A stretch of DNA of 64,000 bases from contig CBDCZY010000009.1 in NCBI GenBank assembly GCA_965224745.1, positions 434,001 through 498,000 on the forward strand, written 5' to 3'. The stretch comes from CBDCZY01 sp965224745 (GTDB lineage: Bacteria; Pseudomonadota; Gammaproteobacteria; Methylococcales; Methylomonadaceae). A program made the translations under genes and the position numbers. Positions 17,891 to 25,282 of this stretch are shown here, in pieces; within the stretch, counting starts at the first letter, position 1, and each line of letters begins with the position of its first letter. The notes beneath the pieces are model-generated. The model searched no databases. It worked only from the letters and a program-made list of their open reading frames with translations, and was not told the origin of the DNA.

Positions 17891-17941
17891 ATTAAGTTGC
17901 AGTATTAAAGCGGTAAGAGGGAGGATTAAATGAGTGAGTGG
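17891..17941 (-). promoter_or_regulatory. Triple 9-bp direct repeats, LytTR-type site A
   Basis: Read on the minus strand, CCACTCACT (17933-17941), CCTCTTACC (17912-17920) and CAACTTAAT (17891-17899) are each 21 bp apart. They lie about 90 bp upstream of the PspA-like gene and are followed by the block CTAGTG...AAAATCTTAT that is shared with sites B, C and D. This is the most diverged of the four sites. Confidence 0.65.
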
Positions 17942-18172
17942 TATAAGCCAGTGGCGGGTTGAAAGCGGCAGACCTGAATTTATAGGCGATAGTCCAGGCG
18001 TATCCGGTGCAGCGTTGCAAGCTTGTATGGATAATAAGACCTGTTTCAAGGTAAAGTGAGACCCAAGCTTTAGCAGCAAACTAAAGCCTTGTTAGCCATC
18101 AACTCTTATAAGCCAAAACCTAAAGATCACGTTTAAACGTTGGTGTCAGTTCTCAACATATAATCGCAGGCT

Positions 18173-19756
18173 TTACCAAAATGAGACGAACATGGTAAGG
18201 GATAGAATTACGAGAACCAAGGCCTGGAAACGATAATTTGCATACCACGCAACACCTGCCAAAGCCTTAGATTCCTCTTTATAAGTTGCTGGTGTCCACA
18301 AGTACTGTGCAACCGCCTCGGTGGATGGTGCTGGTGTCATAAGGCTAACTACGGCCATTGCAATAGCACAAAATGCAAATACAATCGGTGCAACCAATAG
18401 AAAATGCAGCTTCACTAGTTGCATAATTTCGATACCAACAAACAGCACCGTTGCGGACACTAAGCCCACCACTATAGTAGCATTAGCACCTTGTGAATTT
18501 GCGCGTGCCCAGAAACTGCCAAACAAAAACAACACCACGACTGGAGGTACCGCATACGCCAAAATTTTCTGTAGATACTTAAAGAGTGAGCTAAAATTTT
18601 CGATCTGAGGTGCCCAAAGCACGGCTAACAACATAAAAATGATGGTCACATAACGCCCTATGCGCATTAGTTTTTTACTTGAAAACTCGGGATGCCTAGG
18701 ACGCACAAAATCCATCGTTACCAAGGTTGATGCTGAGTTTAAGGTTGAGTCAATTTGTGACATAAGCGCGGCCATAAAACCTGCCATCACCAGCCCCAAT
18801 ATACCCACGGGCAAAAGATCAAACATCAAAGTCGGAAAGACTAAATCAGGTGTTTCCAAGTCAGGATACAAAATAATGGCAGCAGTTCCCGGCAATACCA
18901 TTAGAAACAATAAAGGCAGTTTCAGAAAACCGGCTAGTAGTGCGCCTCTTCTTCCGTGAGTTACGTCTTTTGCACCCAAAACCCGCTGCACCATAAACTG
19001 GTTCGTACACCAAAAGTAAAAGCCAAGTATGGGAACACCCAGAATAATTCCCAGCCACGGCATCCCCGGATCATCAAGCGGTCTGATTAGCGTCAACATG
19101 TCTGGTGAAACCGATGCATTAATGTTTTCCCATCCTCCGACTTCCTTAAATGCAAAGATAGAAATTAATAGCGAACCAGTAAGGAGTAGTACTGCCTGAA
19201 TGGTATCGGTAATCATCACTGCCGACAAACCACCAATGACTGTGTAGGCTCCTGCCAAAACAGCCAGTACTGTAATGGTTTGCCATATCGGGATGCTCGG
19301 GAATACGAGTTTTAATATTAATGCGCCTGCATAGAGACTTCCAGCTGTATCCAAAATGATATTTAAAAACAAGGTAAGGACTGCAAAATAAGTACGAGAA
19401 TGACTATTGTATCGTCGCTCCAGGTACTCTGGCATGGTATACACTTGTGACTTTAAATAAAGAGGCAAAATAAACAGTGCGAAAAACACCATGATTATTG
19501 CCGACACCCATTCGTAGTTATAGACTGAGATTCCCGTGGAGTATGCATCACCAGAAAGCCCGATAAGTGAGGTGCTCGATATCTGCGAGGCGAAAAGTGA
19601 TAAACCAACAAAAGGCCAGGTCATACTTCGCCCGGCAAGAAAGTAGTCTTCAGCATTCTCATTCTTGCCCGCATAGAAAATACCGAGAAAGATCATCACA
19701 ATAAAGTAAACCACGATGATCACAATATCGATGGTATGTAAGGAATATTCTGTCAC
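18173..19756 (-). CDS. Sodium:solute symporter (SGLT-like, SSS family)
   Basis: A 527-aa polytopic protein with about 14 membrane helices. Family marks include EDYFLAGRSMTWPFVGLSLFA near the N-terminus, the GGLSAVMITDTIQA sodium-site region and YFWCTNQFMVQRVLGAKD. It resembles the sugar-type branch (Vibrio vSGLT), so Na-coupled sugar or polyol uptake is likely; the substrate is not readable. It stands alone between the PspA-like operon and the peptide locus. Confidence 0.88.
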   Translation of the reverse strand: MTEYSLHTIDIVIIVVYFIVMIFLGIFYAGKNENAEDYFLAGRSMTWPFVGLSLFASQISSTSLIGLSGDAYSTGISVYNYEWVSAIIMVFFALFILPLYLKSQVYTMPEYLERRYNSHSRTYFAVLTLFLNIILDTAGSLYAGALILKLVFPSIPIWQTITVLAVLAGAYTVIGGLSAVMITDTIQAVLLLTGSLLISIFAFKEVGGWENINASVSPDMLTLIRPLDDPGMPWLGIILGVPILGFYFWCTNQFMVQRVLGAKDVTHGRRGALLAGFLKLPLLFLMVLPGTAAIILYPDLETPDLVFPTLMFDLLPVGILGLVMAGFMAALMSQIDSTLNSASTLVTMDFVRPRHPEFSSKKLMRIGRYVTIIFMLLAVLWAPQIENFSSLFKYLQKILAYAVPPVVVLFLFGSFWARANSQGANATIVVGLVSATVLFVGIEIMQLVKLHFLLVAPIVFAFCAIAMAVVSLMTPAPSTEAVAQYLWTPATYKEESKALAGVAWYANYRFQALVLVILSLTMFVSFW

Positions 19757-19833
19757 TTGATACCTCCCAGAGTGGTTAGAGTAGCGTTATATCACTGTTG
19801 GTTTTCTATTCGCTGATTTCTCCCAATAACCAA

Positions 19834-19910
19834 GTGGGATGGGTTGTTTTTACCCACCATCGAAGTTGAATCATGGTAGGCAAGAAAAGCGTTGCCCACC
19901 CTATCTAGCT
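19834..19910. repeat. Dispersed palindromic repeat, unit 2 (GGTGGGCA type)
   Basis: It shares with 13215-13290 the order GGGTGGGC-like arm, short T loop, CCCACC arm, AAGTTGAATCA, GGTAGGCA and CGTTGCCCACCCT. It is more diverged than unit 1. It sits upstream of the symporter gene. Confidence 0.55.
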
Positions 19911-19924
19911 GGATGAGGTCGCCT

Positions 19925-19975
19925 AGGATTTAGGAATAAGAAATTTGAAATAATTGTCTTGACTCTTTGGGGTGC
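19925..19975 (+). repeat. IS3-type end remnant
   Basis: The stretch TTAGGAATAAGA...TGTCTTGACTCTTTGGGG-TGCTA matches the right end of the IS3 element at 56340-56378. No transposase is associated, so it is a solo end left by decay or deletion. Confidence 0.55.
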
Positions 19976-20126
19976 TAAATTTAACGGAATAACAGTAGTA
20001 ATTGTCATAGTGGTGTTCCTTTTGTTGGGTGTTGATTGTCTAAAATCAGCCAACAGGGTACACCGTTCTCTTTTCTTTGTCATACACCAGGAATCATCAT
20101 ACCTCGCATCGAAGTTGAATCTATCA

Positions 20127-21278
20127 TTAGTAACAATTCCCTCCAGTGTGGTGTCCAGGAGATATACCCGGGCTAGGAGGACCACTGAACGAAAAGGTGA
20201 ATCCGAACTTGAGCTTCAAGCATTTGTCTAATGCTATTGCAGTACCGGCCCATCCGAGAATATTGAAAGCGTAAGAAGCTACAACAACGTTGAATGGTGG
20301 CGGTACAGCAATTAGGGCGGATAGTGAGGTAGCGCCGACAAACGTAATTGTTTCTGTTTCGAGTTTGTTGAAGTAGGCCGTACCGGAGATATTGCCCCAG
20401 TCAAGTTTAGGGTCAGCAATCACTGGGTAGTTATCCGTTGACGTATGATCGACATTGAGTGTCAGTGTTGTTCCGTCGGTTGTATACCAAGTTTTGATTG
20501 GATTGCTTGACGCGTCGTAAGCCCACGGTGCTTCGAACGTTGAGATGATTAAGTTGTCTTTGTTCACCACGGCCGCTGACCCATTTTCAGCGATTTTGAT
20601 TTCTGCTTCTTCGTTCACCTCGTTTGTTGACCCACCTTCAGCGATTTTGATTTCTGCTTCTTCGTTCACCTCGTTTGTTGACCCACCTTCAGCGATTTTG
20701 ATTTCTGCTTCTTCGTTCAACTCGTTTGCTGATCCATCTTCAGCTATTTTAATTTCTGCATCTTCGAAAGTTGTTGAGAAATCAAACGAGGTGGGTGCAT
20801 TGTCACTGTTGATAACAGCGGTAATTCTAATTCCTGCTTCTTGTTGGGGTTGGACAACAATGTCGGTGTCTTGGAGGGTATCTTGGTAGACCATTGTGCC
20901 GTCTTCTTCAACATAGCCTGTACTATTGCCTGGAATAAGCATCAAGAACTTTGAACCGTCCTCAAGTTCAGCTTTAATCTCTTCATCGGAAGAAATCTTT
21001 ACGTTTGTTGTATCAGATTGAACTTGAACGGCATCGAGATCGACGTATACGTCTTTGTCCTCGGCAAGCTCTGACTCGACAATAGCTTTCACTTCAGGAA
21101 TCGATTCTAAGGTTTTACGAACTTCTACAGTAGTGTCAACCTTGGCATCGTTCTCTGTTTCTGCTGCGGCTGGTGATGACGCACCAACTACTAAAGCGGC
21201 GATACTAAGAACTGTTACACCCGCTTTTAGAATAAATTGCTTGATAATTTGAATTTCTACTTGAGTAAGATTCCCCAT
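20127..21278 (-). CDS. Secreted repeat protein with leader-like N-terminus and glycine-rich C-terminal domain
   Basis: The start at ATG 21278 is set by AGGAG 7 nt upstream; product 383 aa. Residues 1-12 (MGNLTQVEIQII) are nearly the same as the double-glycine leader of the 61-aa peptide at 24.1 kb, but here they run into a Sec-type signal peptide (about 15-39, ending SPAAA). Four 17-aa repeats (AEIKIAEGGSTNEVNEE type) span residues 174-241. The C-terminal 90 residues are hydrophobic and Gly/Ala-rich, with KCLKLKFG and a final GGNCY; the pattern is shared with the protein at 28.8 kb. I suggest a bacteriocin-like secreted protein. Upstream is LytTR-type site B. Confidence 0.65.
   Translation of the reverse strand: MGNLTQVEIQIIKQFILKAGVTVLSIAALVVGASSPAAAETENDAKVDTTVEVRKTLESIPEVKAIVESELAEDKDVYVDLDAVQVQSDTTNVKISSDEEIKAELEDGSKFLMLIPGNSTGYVEEDGTMVYQDTLQDTDIVVQPQQEAGIRITAVINSDNAPTSFDFSTTFEDAEIKIAEDGSANELNEEAEIKIAEGGSTNEVNEEAEIKIAEGGSTNEVNEEAEIKIAENGSAAVVNKDNLIISTFEAPWAYDASSNPIKTWYTTDGTTLTLNVDHTSTDNYPVIADPKLDWGNISGTAYFNKLETETITFVGATSLSALIAVPPPFNVVVASYAFNILGWAGTAIALDKCLKLKFGFTFSFSGPPSPGISPGHHTGGNCY
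20556..20759 (-). repeat. Four 51-bp in-frame tandem repeats
   Basis: Four 51-bp units encode the 17-residue repeats. The two middle units give identical protein and near-identical DNA, while the outer two have diverged, as expected from recent internal expansion. The repeat is acidic (Glu-rich) and sits between the N-terminal and C-terminal domains. Confidence 0.9.
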
Positions 21279-21306
21279 ACTATATCTCCTGATTTTATTG
21301 AAAAAA

Positions 21307-21363
21307 TTATCCACTAAGACCACATTCATTGTTTTCGAAGTGACAGTTGATTCTTGAACTCAT
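21307..21363 (-). CDS. Tiny leader ORF, 18 codons
   Basis: ATG at 21363 with ACAGGGA about 8 nt upstream; product MSSRINCHFENNECGLSG. It lies between site B and the 383-aa protein. An ORF of the same length (18 codons) with the same core (SRIN-C-x2-EN) occurs at 24230-24286, and a shorter version at 29288-29332. The surrounding DNA is also conserved, so translation is not proven. Confidence 0.4.
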   Translation of the reverse strand: MSSRINCHFENNECGLSG

Positions 21364-21450
21364 ACTAAAATCCCTGTAATGCTCCGTATTGATGTTGTCT
21401 TGCGTATTCAACATAAGATTTTACATTGACAAATACTAGCGTCTTTGTGC

Positions 21451-21501
21451 TGAACGGTAGTATTAGAGTAGTAAGCGGACGGAAGTCATGGATAAGTGGT
21501 A
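21451..21501 (-). promoter_or_regulatory. Triple 9-bp direct repeats, LytTR-type site B
   Basis: Read on the minus strand, CCACTTATC (21493-21501), CCGCTTACT (21472-21480) and CCGTTCAGC (21451-21459), each 21 bp apart. They are followed by CTAGTATTTGT and TGTAAAATCTTATG, blocks shared with the other three sites. The site lies about 170 bp upstream of the 383-aa protein gene. Confidence 0.75.
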
Positions 21502-21886
21502 TAAACCAATGGTGGTATATCGTGGTAAAACAGATGACCTGATTCGGATTGACGATATTATTCACACATTGACAAATTCATTCCTATGGCGTTATACATT
21601 TTTGGCTGAGCATGCCACGTCTGATTCTGCGTTTTGAGGGGTAGCCCCTAAAAGTCAGGGTACCCACCTGGATAACGTGTATTTGAAATTACTGATTTGA
21701 ATAAGCAGACCTAATCATGTAGGCTTTTACCTGTTTAGCTCCTGTCCTAGGAATCTTGCTTTATAGCAAGCACAATTATATCCAATAATAATCTGTTGCT
21801 TAACTTTAAACATTAACCTCATTTATTTTTTTTCAATGATATATCGCTCCACTGGTAGCGGTATTTCTGGTTGACCTTAGATTCTT

Positions 21887-22945
21887 ATGGCAATAAAATT
21901 TGTAATTGTTTTTATCAGCTGCTTTGTGTTATTGCTGGCCGTAGGGCAACTTTTCGTTCGGAACAAAACACCGGCGAATAGGGTACTGTTTGGCTTTCTG
22001 ATACTTTGCTGCATCTGGTTAACCCATTCCACTTTTTATTTATTCGACATCATCTATTTGTACCCACATGCAAACAAAACCTATCTGCCATTTTTTTGTT
22101 TATGTGGTCCGATGTGGTATGTGTACGTAAAATGCTTATTTAGCAATTACCAAATCCAGCCTAAGGTGTTGTTGCACCTGATACCCAGCATAATATGTGT
22201 GTTTTTATCCATTCCCTTTTACTTAGAAAGTGCCGAGTTTAAAAACAACTATATCGGAGTGGACTTCTATGATTTCACAACGATATCTATTTATATAGCG
22301 ACACGCATTGCCGAAATCACAGTAGGCACCTATTTTGTTTTTGCCATCATCTTTTTAACGCATATTCAACTAAATGATCAAAAAGCCATAAGATTAATAA
22401 TGACATTAACGGGAGTTAGTTTGACTGCTGTTATCATTAGATTTGTTGGTTCTGTTTTTGGTTCGCCTGTTTTTAGTGTTCTAGTGCCCAGCGCGATCAT
22501 ATCCATATGCTTTGTGGGCATATATTGCCTGAGCCATCAATATCCAACTTTATTATGTCTGGGGCTGGCTACTCCTAAACACAAAAAAAATCCACTCTGT
22601 GATAAAGAACTACTAGAGACTTATCAGCAAAAAATCGAGTTAGAGCGATGGTATCTCGACCCAGATTTCAAAGTGCAACTGTTGGCTGATTTATTAAATA
22701 CCCAGGTAAACCAATTATCAAAACTCATCAATACCACAACTGGGGAAAACTTTAACTGCTTCATTAATGAATTTCGAATTAAGCATGCCAAAACTATTTT
22801 ACTGCAAGAGCCTAACCGTTCAGTTCTAGATATAGCATTTGCCTCTGGCTTTAACAGCAAATCTGCGTTCTACAACTACTTTACACATTGCACTTCGATG
22901 ACACCTTCAGAATTCAAAAAAGCCAATCAAGCTTGTACTTCTTAA
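21887..22945 (+). CDS. Membrane-embedded AraC-family regulator (7TM–HTH)
   Basis: A 352-aa protein with about seven hydrophobic segments in the first 225 residues, then a C-terminal AraC HTH domain (WYLDPDFKVQLLADLLNTQVNQLSKLIN; VLDIAFASGFNSKSAFYNYF, then TPSEFKK). This class senses a signal at or through the membrane and binds DNA from the cytoplasmic face. It is divergent from the 383-aa protein and close to site B. AraC-type proteins also bind direct repeats about two helical turns apart, so it is an alternative candidate regulator of the shared 21-bp repeats. Confidence 0.88.
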   Translation: MAIKFVIVFISCFVLLLAVGQLFVRNKTPANRVLFGFLILCCIWLTHSTFYLFDIIYLYPHANKTYLPFFCLCGPMWYVYVKCLFSNYQIQPKVLLHLIPSIICVFLSIPFYLESAEFKNNYIGVDFYDFTTISIYIATRIAEITVGTYFVFAIIFLTHIQLNDQKAIRLIMTLTGVSLTAVIIRFVGSVFGSPVFSVLVPSAIISICFVGIYCLSHQYPTLLCLGLATPKHKKNPLCDKELLETYQQKIELERWYLDPDFKVQLLADLLNTQVNQLSKLINTTTGENFNCFINEFRIKHAKTILLQEPNRSVLDIAFASGFNSKSAFYNYFTHCTSMTPSEFKKANQACTS

Positions 22946-23442
22946 GCCACTATGATTTTCAACCACCCATTTGAGAGACATGTGAAATTCTTTTACACTT
23001 TTTTATATTATTCAGAACATGGTTTGAAAAAAATATGTCCTGAATTAGAAATCAGGACGACAAATAGTGTAAATATTGTATTGTCTAACCGAACATTAAA
23101 AGAATGTTGATTACCTGGAAATTAGGTGAAAACTTAGTACTCTTGAGGTAGAAATTGAAAAGGGAGCATAGAAAAAGCAATAAAATTGTACTAAACAGCG
23201 AGGTTATCAAAGTTTAAAGACCAAGAAATGAGGTTGTTATGAAAAAAGGGTAGATTCAAAACCGTTGGGGGTTACTTTAAGCAGTCAAGTTAATATCACT
23301 CAAACGGAAGTTATCAAAGATAATTTTGGTTGACAGAAAAATTTACGATCGTATTTTGTTGCCAGCAAAGTCATCAAATTCTTAGAACATACAAATGAGT
23401 TGGATTACTTAACACAAGCCCATTAACAAAGGAGATCTAGCA
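22946..23442. other. Non-coding stretch between the AraC and LytTR genes
   Basis: AT-rich, with no convincing coding frame. It holds an inverted repeat at about 23037-23056 (TGTCCTGA and TCAGGACG, 8-nt loop), a plausible terminator or attenuator, and the SD (AAAGGAG) of the LytTR gene. A copy of the 21-bp-phased repeats is not visible here. Confidence 0.5.
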
Positions 23443-23844
23443 ATGGCTTCATCACATCTTAGTGGAAACCGTCAGCTTCAATCCACTGAAGCACAAATGC
23501 TCACAACTAATCCTGAATTTATAGCGTGTCACCATGGTTTAACAGATTGCATGATTCGTGTTGACAATATCATCTACGCCTCTACCAAAGACTCCTTTAA
23601 CGTTATCAATATTGTAGCTGAGTACGCTGAATATAAGTACCATGTATCAATGTCATTGAAAAATTTATGTCAATTTAATTCACTAAAACGTTGCCATGAT
23701 CAAAATATTGTCAATATCAATAAAATACTACGCATAGAAAAAAAACCCAATAAAACATCAGGGATAATTTATACCATCAGTGGTCATACCGTAGATATTG
23801 GCAGGACTTATATGGGGAGTTTTTTTAAATTGAACAGATTGTAA
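23443..23844 (+). CDS. Stand-alone LytTR-domain DNA-binding protein
   Basis: A 133-aa protein with an AAAGGAG SD upstream. Residues from about 36 to the end match the LytTR fold: IRVDNIIYASTKDSFNVI, SLKNLCQF, the highly typical KRCHDQNIVNINKILRI (compare RCHxSxVVN in AgrA) and HTVDIGRTYMGSFFK. There is no receiver domain, only about 35 N-terminal residues without a recognised fold. LytTR domains bind 9-bp direct repeats with 12-bp spacers, exactly the pattern at the four sites in this locus. It is therefore my main candidate for their regulator, probably a quorum- or stress-linked activator. Confidence 0.82.
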   Translation: MASSHLSGNRQLQSTEAQMLTTNPEFIACHHGLTDCMIRVDNIIYASTKDSFNVINIVAEYAEYKYHVSMSLKNLCQFNSLKRCHDQNIVNINKILRIEKKPNKTSGIIYTISGHTVDIGRTYMGSFFKLNRL

Positions 23845-23969
23845 GGAGCGCGCACGGAATAAGTTCGTTAGCGGACTCAGAATGTTTGTTTGTCTTCAAG
23901 TGCTGTCGTGACAACAAGCGCATGCAGTCAAGCAACTGTTGCCACAACATGATGACGGAAAAGAAATTG

Positions 23970-24002
23970 TTTTGTCCGCGCTCCTAAGTAGCGCGGACAA
24001 AA
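23970..24002. other. Strong hairpin between convergent genes
   Basis: A perfect stem TTGTCCGCGCT / AGCGCGGACAA (23972-23982, 23990-24000) with a 7-nt loop, extended by T/A pairs. It lies between the convergent LytTR and peptide genes. The flanking T and A runs pair into the stem rather than forming a trailing U-run, so it is not a textbook terminator in either direction, though it may still stop or stabilise transcripts. Confidence 0.6.
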
Positions 24003-24016
24003 AAAACGATGCCCAT

Positions 24017-24202
24017 CTACCGAGTGGGGTCATAATCCCTTGGTGGAGGAGCATCAATTTTTATGGGGTATGGCTTACATGTGGGGTCAATTGGTATGTT
24101 CGGTCTCATAGGGCAAAATTCATCTCCGGGAAGCGTAACATTGGGATCCAAAATCGAGCCACCACTTATCATTTGAATTTCTGCTTGAGTAAGATTTCGC
24201 AT
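24017..24202 (-). CDS. Proline-rich double-glycine leader peptide (bacteriocin-like)
   Basis: A 61-aa precursor with AGGAG 8 nt before the ATG. The leader MRNLTQAEIQMISGG ends in Gly-Gly and has the typical LTxxEIxxxSGG pattern processed by C39-peptidase ABC exporters. The predicted mature part is 46 residues with 12 prolines and two cysteines (EFCP and PTCKP), ending in an Asp/Arg/Pro tail. I recognise no known bacteriocin. No C39 exporter or obvious immunity gene lies in the window. LytTR-type site C and a tiny ORF lie upstream. It could be an antimicrobial or a signalling peptide. Confidence 0.75.
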   Translation of the reverse strand: MRNLTQAEIQMISGGSILDPNVTLPGDEFCPMRPNIPIDPTCKPYPIKIDAPPPRDYDPTR

Positions 24203-24229
24203 ATTAATATCTCCTGATTTTGTTAAAAA

Positions 24230-24286
24230 TTACCATCCTGCTAAGACAACCTTGTTTTCGATGCGACAGTTGATTCTTGATTTCAA
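24230..24286 (-). CDS. Tiny leader ORF, 18 codons
   Basis: TTG start at 24286 with a strong SD (ACAGGAG) 8 nt upstream; product MKSRINCRIENKVVLAGW. The SD and first codons (AGGAGAATCTATT, then TCAAGA) resemble the start of the PspA-like gene, where ATG is followed by ...TCAAGAGTCAATCG. It is the same length as the ORF at 21307-21363. Either a conserved tiny peptide or a relic of the pspA-like 5' end carried with the promoter module. Confidence 0.4.
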   Translation of the reverse strand: MKSRINCRIENKVVLAGW

Positions 24287-24373
24287 AATAGATTCTCCTG
24301 TATTGTCCTGTGATTGATGTTGTCCTGCGAATTCAACATAAGCTTTTGCTATAATAAATACTAGTGTTTTAGT

Positions 24374-24424
24374 ACTAAGCGTTAGTATTAAATTGATAAG
24401 TGGATAGAATATTTGGGTAAGTGG
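24374..24424 (-). promoter_or_regulatory. Triple 9-bp direct repeats, LytTR-type site C
   Basis: Read on the minus strand, CCACTTACC (24416-24424), CCACTTATC (24395-24403) and ACGCTTAGT (24374-24382), each 21 bp apart, followed by CTAGTATTTATTATAGC and GCTTATGTTGAATTC. It drives the region of the tiny ORF and the double-glycine peptide. Confidence 0.75.
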
Positions 24425-24463
24425 CAACCATTCCACCAACGTCCAAAAATACTGGGGCATGTA

Positions 24464-25234
24464 TTAGAAACGGAACATCACACCGCCATAAACCCCTGAA
24501 AAAGTGGCGTCAATGTCTGCATCTAGTTCAATACTTCCTTTATCAAGTTTAATCTGCTGGTAACGATAGCCGATTTCTAATCCAGGTTGTATGATAGGTA
24601 CAAAGTCCAGCGTGTAATCTAACTTGATTTGAGCATCAAGGATGGTGTTACCACCGTAGCTCATACCTCTTGCTATAGCTTCAATACCAATATTAGTAAC
24701 CGGAATTTCTACCCGAGTACGAATATATCCGAGAGGCATTACTAAAGATAATTCTGCATCAACAGCTGGGGTTAGGGCTAAGCCTATACTTTCGTCCAGT
24801 TTATAATTTCCATCAATAATTTTTATGTCAAGTCCTAAGTCAAGCGTAGTCCAAAAGGTGTTATCTAATAGATTGTAAAAGAGTGTTACGTCATATTGTG
24901 TCAATGAGAGTGTATTCTCAACGCTATTATAGGTATTTCTGTTCCATTCAGGTTTTGAAATATCCCCATCAAACCTTGGGTCAGCATATTCAAAACGAAA
25001 ATTTGGTAGTAGTGGCGCTGGATGTTTGATATTTATCCAGGCATATATATTGGTTGAAGAAACAAGGCCTGCTGTATCTTCTACATCAAAAGTATTTTTC
25101 CCTGCATAAGTAATTGTCCCAGAAGGACTACTTTCCCATGCACCTATTGCTCCTTCAACGCGCATTAGATCTGCACTGGCTACAGTGGGATAAATTACTG
25201 ACATCGTGGCGACAATTGAGAGCGTTTTTTTCAT
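24464..25234 (-). CDS. Outer-membrane beta-barrel protein, TIGR04219-like
   Basis: I place the start at ATG 25234 (signal peptide MKKTLSIVATMSVIYPTVASA, with AGGA upstream) rather than the in-frame ATG 14 codons earlier, which would put extra residues before the signal. The 256-aa product begins mature with DLMRVEGAIGAWE, has alternating beta-strand patterning and ends in MFRF with the C-terminal aromatic expected of barrels. Members of this family are outer-membrane proteins of unknown role. Its stop lies 40 bp beyond site C, so it is not under that site. Confidence 0.75.
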   Translation of the reverse strand: MKKTLSIVATMSVIYPTVASADLMRVEGAIGAWESSPSGTITYAGKNTFDVEDTAGLVSSTNIYAWINIKHPAPLLPNFRFEYADPRFDGDISKPEWNRNTYNSVENTLSLTQYDVTLFYNLLDNTFWTTLDLGLDIKIIDGNYKLDESIGLALTPAVDAELSLVMPLGYIRTRVEIPVTNIGIEAIARGMSYGGNTILDAQIKLDYTLDFVPIIQPGLEIGYRYQQIKLDKGSIELDADIDATFSGVYGGVMFRF

Positions 25235-25282
25235 TATTCCTAAATATTCAGGGTTAGAGTAAAATTTTTTCAGCATTTTTTT

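Noticed and set aside
17804..18079. N-terminal extension of the PspA-like protein by 92 codons
   Set aside because: The extension overlaps the shared 21-bp repeats and leader, and a strong SD precedes ATG 17803.
20556..20759. CRISPR-like or regulatory tandem repeat
   Set aside because: The repeats are contiguous 51-bp coding units in frame, with no spacers.
21279..21329. Upstream ATG start for the 383-aa protein
   Set aside because: No SD; it overlaps the tiny ORF and conserved leader, whereas ATG 21278 has AGGAG at ideal spacing.
23970..24002. Intrinsic terminator
   Set aside because: The stem is perfect, but neither strand has a U-run after it; kept only as a hairpin.
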